Origin: Sporothrix humicola
Lineage: Eukaryota > Ascomycota > Sordariomycetes > Ophiostomatales > Ophiostomataceae
NCBI GenBank assembly: GCA_021396245.1
Contig: WNYE01000042.1
Coordinates: 124,001 to 188,000, forward strand
Length of the DNA: 64,000 nt
Reading direction: 5' to 3'
In this document: piece after piece, positions 59,559 to 64,000 of the stretch
Position numbering within the stretch: position 1 is the first letter of the stretch
Layout: each line of letters starts with the position of its first letter
Notes under the pieces: model-generated
Told to the model about the DNA's origin: nothing
Seen by the model: the letters and a program-made list of their open reading frames with translations, nothing else
Database searches by the model: none
Position numbers and translations under genes: made by a program

Positions 59559-62500
59559 TCATTTGGTCTTGGATGACTGCTGCTGGCGGTCGTCATCTGA
59601 CGTATCTTCAGCCAGATCGACGCTTTCCTGACGGGGTGTAGCCGTTCCGGCAGCTCCCAAGATAGTCGACGATGCGAGGCTCGTGTAGCCATCAGAGTTT
59701 TCCTCTGAGCCCCGCGACTGGCTTGCGCTTTTACCGATATGTGCCTTGCGCATCAGCTTCTTGGCGTGGGCAGTAGCATTGCGAGCTGCCACTGCAGCTT
59801 GCTCGGCCTGAGACTGGCTCTCCCACATAGACGCGTAACGGCCTTTCATGGCCAACAGCTCGTTATGTGTTCCGCGCTCAACGATCGAGCCGGCGTGGAG
59901 AACAATAATCTGGTCAGCATGCGTGATCGTAGAAAGCCGATGCCTGAAGTAAGTAAGTTAATACATGTCATGACAGCATGGGAATGCGGGAGGGGAGAAA
60001 TAGAAACTTACGCGATGATCAAAAGCGTGCGATCCTGGCCGAGACTACCGCCACGGATGAGCTTCGCTTGGATATGTTGCTCGGTCTCACTATCAAGCGC
60101 GGATGTCGCTTCATCCAGCATAATGATCTTCGGGTTCTTTAGAATCGTGCGAGCGATAGCAACGCGCTGCTTCTCGCCGCCACTCAGACGTGTGCCCCGG
60201 TCGCCAACCTTGGTTTCGTATCCATTAACGAACGAAAGGATCCTGTCGTGGATGCTGGCAGCGCGACACGCTTCGTAAACCTCCTCGTCAGATACACTGG
60301 GGTTGGCATACTTGAGATTATACATGATAGTCTCATTGAAAAGGATAGTGTCCTGTGGGACAACTCCGATGTGACGCCGAACAGAGTCAATGGTGAGATC
60401 TTTCACATCATGGCCGTCAATCTCAATAGTGCCGCCATCACAGTTGTAGTAGCGGAACATGAGACGGAAAATAGTCGACTTGCCGCCACCAGATTCGCCA
60501 ACAAAGGCGGTCGTGGTTCCGGGTGTACAAACCAGAGACAGATCATGCAAAGCAGTCCGCTCTTGGAGATAAGAGAACTGCACATTTGTCCAACGAATGT
60601 GACCACGACAGTCTGTAAGCGGCTGGACGTCGGGCAAATCAACAACCGTGGGCTGGATCTTGAACAATTCCAAAAGACGTTCCCCAGAAATCATAGCCTG
60701 TTGAACAGTCCGGTAAAAGGAGCCGAAAAACTGAAGCGGGCCCTGGAGTTGGCCCAGGTATGTGATCATTACGACAAAGTCGCCGATAGTTCTCATGCCC
60801 TGTGTAACCTCAACAGCAGCAACCATGAGCATGATCAGAATACCGCACATGAAGACAAGTGCTTGGCAGATATTCATGTTGTTCATGCCCCACGTCACCT
60901 TTGCCTCGGCGGCTTGGAAGCTCTTGATCGCTTTCCGGTAGCGGTTGAACTCGAATGCCTCGGCGTTGAAGTACTTGACCGTTTCGTAGCTCGTGATGGA
61001 GTCGTTCTTGACAGCTTCTTCCTCTCTGTCAGCGTTCACCATATCCCGCCGCAAATCCGCACGCGTGGATGCCATCTTCACAGTCATGTGAAGATAGAAA
61101 ACAGTGATTACAGCCGCTATAGTGGCATAGATAGCGCCGAACCGGATCAGGAAGTAGATGACAGCAACTAAGAGATCAATGAGCATGGGAAACACCTGAA
61201 AGGTGACCTGTTCCAGAAACGAGTTGATGGCAGCTCCCTTGTTGAGTGCAGAGAGTACTTCACCTGTGCGCTTTCCGAGGTGGAAGTCGAGTGAGAGTGA
61301 ATGAACGTGCTCAAAAGCAGCCGTAGTCAGCGCGAGGTAAGAATACTGGGACACTGGAATCCAAAGCAGGGCACGCGTAGACCCTAGCACACCGGATTGG
61401 CCTTGCAGAACTTTATAGAAGATGAAGATCAATATCTCCACCCAAGGCAAGCCCGTGCCGGCCTCAAAGGCATCAGTGATGTGGCCGATCTGGTTGGGAA
61501 CCAGAAAGTTCACAATTCGCTGGACAACTAAAATCCAGAAGCAGACAACAACAACCAGTTTCAGCTTTGCTGAGTCCCTCGGCCAGAGATAGGGAAAGAA
61601 CAAAGAGTAGCTGGTGAGATACTCCCACCAAGTCTTGTGAGGCAGCTTCTGAGGACGGTAAAACGCAGCTTCTTCGGCCTCGCCAGAAGTTGCCGGGCCA
61701 TTTGCCGTAGAGTCAATTGGGGGGGTGCCACTGTCAGTCGGCCGGCCAGGTGAACCGTTCGATGGGCCGTTAGCTGCATGCTTAGTAGAGCCGTTGGCCG
61801 AACCGTTAGTCGCTCCGTTGGCCGCGCCGTTCACATGCTTAGGATAGCCCGCATTACGAGCAGCTCCATTAGTTGCTGCCGAATGGGTCGAGTTGTAAGC
61901 CACACGATCTGAATTGCCGTTGCCCAGAAGGGGAGTTGACTCGTCCGTGTGAGCTGCAGATGCCCGCGATGCCGCCAGGTTGCGCCCTTCCAGCTTCTCA
62001 AGGACGGCATTGCGTGAACGAGTAATAGAAATGTTGACGCCGAGAAGGAACACGAGGACAAAAATCCGGAACGCTCCAATTGAAATGTCCAGATAGTCCC
62101 ACCTGTCGGGCCCATATGCGATTGTCCATACATCAAGCACAATGCTGCGAAGAACCTGATGGCGTCCATTGAGGCGGATGATATTGACGACAAATATGGC
62201 GGCCTCAAAGGCCAATGTGGTGGTCCAGAAAAAAATGACAGGTCGATTCGGCGTCAGGTCTCCTTCGATGAGATAGATTAAAGCGTAGAGGTGCATAAAG
62301 AGGCCTGAAATATAGTAGACCTGAGAGCGAACATATGGTTAGTTCATTGACGCAAAGTTACAATTGGCCCCCCTCGCTCTCAATAAAATACAATGCGATA
62401 TTTCTCGGCGCGCGTATAACAGAAGCAGTGTCATGGGGTCTGGGAAGTGTAATTCAACTTACAGATGTCTCTTCACCACACCACCAGCCAAACTTAATGT

Positions 62501-62855
62501 CTGGATTCTTGGTGTCATAGACCGTGTGCGTAATCACACTGGCAAAATTGGCGACAAATGTGAGGATGAACAGAGCGTATCCATATCCATAGACGCGCTT
62601 GGCCGTAGTGCTGAGCTCGAGAGTAGGAGTGAAGGTAATAGTGCCAGAGTCCTGCGATCTCCGCCGCGTCGCGGGAAGAGGGCGGCCACCAGGGCCAGTT
62701 GCCGCGGGACGAACGAGCTGCGCGGCGCGGCGTGAATTAAGGATGCTATTTAGAGCAATGGAGATCACGAACACCACGAGCAGGGCGACACCGTACCATA
62801 GCTCCAAGCCGTATACAATTGTCTCAGCCCATGAGCGGGCTGTCGACGGAGCCAT
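59559..62855 (-). CDS. hmt1: ABC half-transporter, HMT1/ABCB6 type
   Basis: This is an ATP-driven half-transporter of the heavy-metal-tolerance branch. In fission yeast Hmt1 is vacuolar and confers cadmium tolerance, moving glutathione/phytochelatin-linked substrates. Three exons (62855-62463, 62320-60012, 59943-59559) give 1028 aa. Introns of 142 and 68 nt have GTAAGT donors and CAG acceptors; the longer has a CTAAC branch. Residues 1-250 form an extra N-terminal membrane domain typical of HMT1. An Asn/Gly/Ala-rich linker follows (about 270-327), then the six-helix ABC membrane domain (about 340-630). The nucleotide-binding domain has Walker A GESGGGKST (739-747), signature LSGGEKQR (about 843-850), Walker B IIMLDEA (Asp about 867, Glu 868), D-loop SALD and H-loop His about 902 in AHRLST. 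All catalytic residues are intact. The substrate in this organism is not known. Confidence 0.92.
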
Positions 62856-64000
62856 AGTGGCGCTGAGTCGAACGGAAGAGTGAACGAGCAGGTTTGTTGG
62901 TATGTTGTGAAAGACTCTCGAAACCTAAGAGGCGCAGAATGTTAGATTATGCCAATCAACACAAGCTCGTCAGGCAAACAGACTGCGAGGGCAGGGGCAG
63001 AAGGGTAAGGACGAGATCCTGTCTAACCTCACCCAGCAGATCCTCGCCGTTCAAGACGAGGCTGCTCTTGGGGTATTATGAGAGAGTACGAGACGATGCC
63101 GACCTGGGCATTGTCACACTACCCTCTAAAAGACAACGGCGGGGGGGCACGGAGACAGACAGGCGTGCACGGTGATTATAGAGGAGGAGGGGTCGGAGAG
63201 GAGGTAGACGATGAGGAAAGGGAAGAGGGAGGGAGGAGAAGGGAGTAAACGATCGTAAGTTGGCGCGAGGCAAGACGGAGAACAAGAAGGCTAGGAAACA
63301 AAGGGCAAAAGAATGCAAATATAAGAAAGGCGGCAAGCACCTTTAAGAAAAGATCATATCTCTCCTGCAACTCTGTCTTTCCAGGAGAGGGAAGTTGTGG
63401 CACGACCTGGAGGAAGGAGAGACGCGAGGTTAGCAGGGACACAAAGGCATTCAGAAAAATCGGAGAGGCAGCATCGAGTTCTCGTAGTCTCCCCTCGAGA
63501 AATGGCTGCTGGTCGATTGGTGGGGCAGGTGACGGCCCAGCAGTGGCAAAACCCACTTTCTTTAAAAAGACCTTGTCTAGGCCTAGCCGTGTAAACAATA
63601 GGTCTAGTCTAGCACGATGGGTCGTGTCCGAGACACCAGGGAGAGACCCTTTCGACTCGGCTTTAGGGCAAACTGCTAAGTTAGCGTGCGTCTTGGAAAT
63701 GGACGTCGGGGCACTGCTGGGGATGGGTGTTTGTGTGTTGTGTTTGTGGGAGACTTACAAAGAACACGACGTCGATATGAAGCCTATCGATTTGCCCCGG
63801 GATGTGGCAACGATTCTGCGATGATACGCAAGGCTGGCTAAGCTGGTGGGTGCTATTGTTAGATGCCGGTCTCAAAAGCATGCTGTGGAGCGAGCTGCGT
63901 ACATAGGGGTGGCTGAAGACGAGAAACGGGCAACGCGTCCACGAGAACAAGAGAACAAGAAACCAACAGGGTGAGCTTACTAGAGAATCGGAGCGAGAGA
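62856..64000 (-). promoter_or_regulatory. Upstream region of the ABC transporter, with likely spliced leader
   Basis: Read on the - strand, this region shows several good intron signals before the ATG. There is a branch CTAAC and acceptor TTAG ending at 62925, a branch CTAAC and acceptor CCAG ending at 63407, and a GTAAGT donor starting at 63758. They suggest one or more 5' UTR introns. The 140-codon frame at 63176-63598 (-) ends in low complexity and I do not call it coding. No other gene is visible up to the window edge. Confidence 0.45.

Noticed and set aside
63176..63598. 140-codon - frame upstream of the ABC transporter
   Set aside because: Crossed by a good intron acceptor and ends in Ser/Pro low complexity; better read as spliced leader.
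1..64000. tRNA or 5S rRNA genes
   Set aside because: Looked for B-box (GTTCRANYC) strings on both strands and for 5S-like segments; only isolated partial matches without a paired stem were seen.

Overview
This 64 kb window comes from a filamentous ascomycete, most likely a Sordariomycete. Coding regions carry short spliceosomal introns (mostly 52-142 nt) with GT(A/G)(A/G)GT-type donors, CTAAC/CTGAC/CTCAC-like branch sites and YAG acceptors. Several leaders are long and C+T-rich, and the proteins include Pezizomycotina-type families such as PalH and an HMT1-type ABC half-transporter. I cannot fix the genus from sequence alone. I recognise 12 protein genes covering about half of the window. I see no tRNA, rRNA, transposon or CRISPR array, and no strong sign of RIP-type decay.

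Layout: 1-10263 holds no gene I can support. At 10.3-19.0 kb NOC3 (-, 60S assembly) and UTP10 (+, 40S/SSU processome) are transcribed divergently from one 0.8 kb intergenic region. An unrecognised protein gene (-) lies at 19.8-21.0 kb. POP3 (-, RNase P/MRP subunit) follows at 22.1-23.1 kb. A very large ubiquitin-specific protease (+, 8 exons, about 2707 aa) occupies 26.05-34.7 kb. After a 3.5 kb gap come a conserved protein of unknown function (+, 38.2-40.5 kb) and, convergent to it, a PRCC-family protein (-, 40.7-42.0 kb). AVO1/SIN1 of TORC2 (+, 42.7-45.7 kb) is divergent from PRCC and convergent with an NFKBIL1-like RS/H-rich protein (-, 46.0-47.5 kb). The alkaline-pH sensor PalH/Rim21 (+, 50.8-53.4 kb), ceramide synthase LAG1 (+, 56.2-57.8 kb) and an HMT1-type ABC transporter (-, 59.6-62.9 kb) complete the window.

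Functional themes: three genes serve rRNA processing and ribosome assembly (NOC3, UTP10, POP3). AVO1 and LAG1 both belong to the TORC2/sphingolipid axis. PRCC and the NFKBIL1-like protein belong to families linked to the nucleus and splicing. PalH and the ABC transporter serve pH sensing and metal or solute handling. These are separate monocistronic genes and not a metabolic cluster. I found no convincing new multi-gene system. The best leads are the two uncharacterised proteins, the PPxY and SUMO-interaction-like motifs in the giant deubiquitinase, the gene-free first 10 kb, and a recurring TACGWCGTA word in noncoding DNA.
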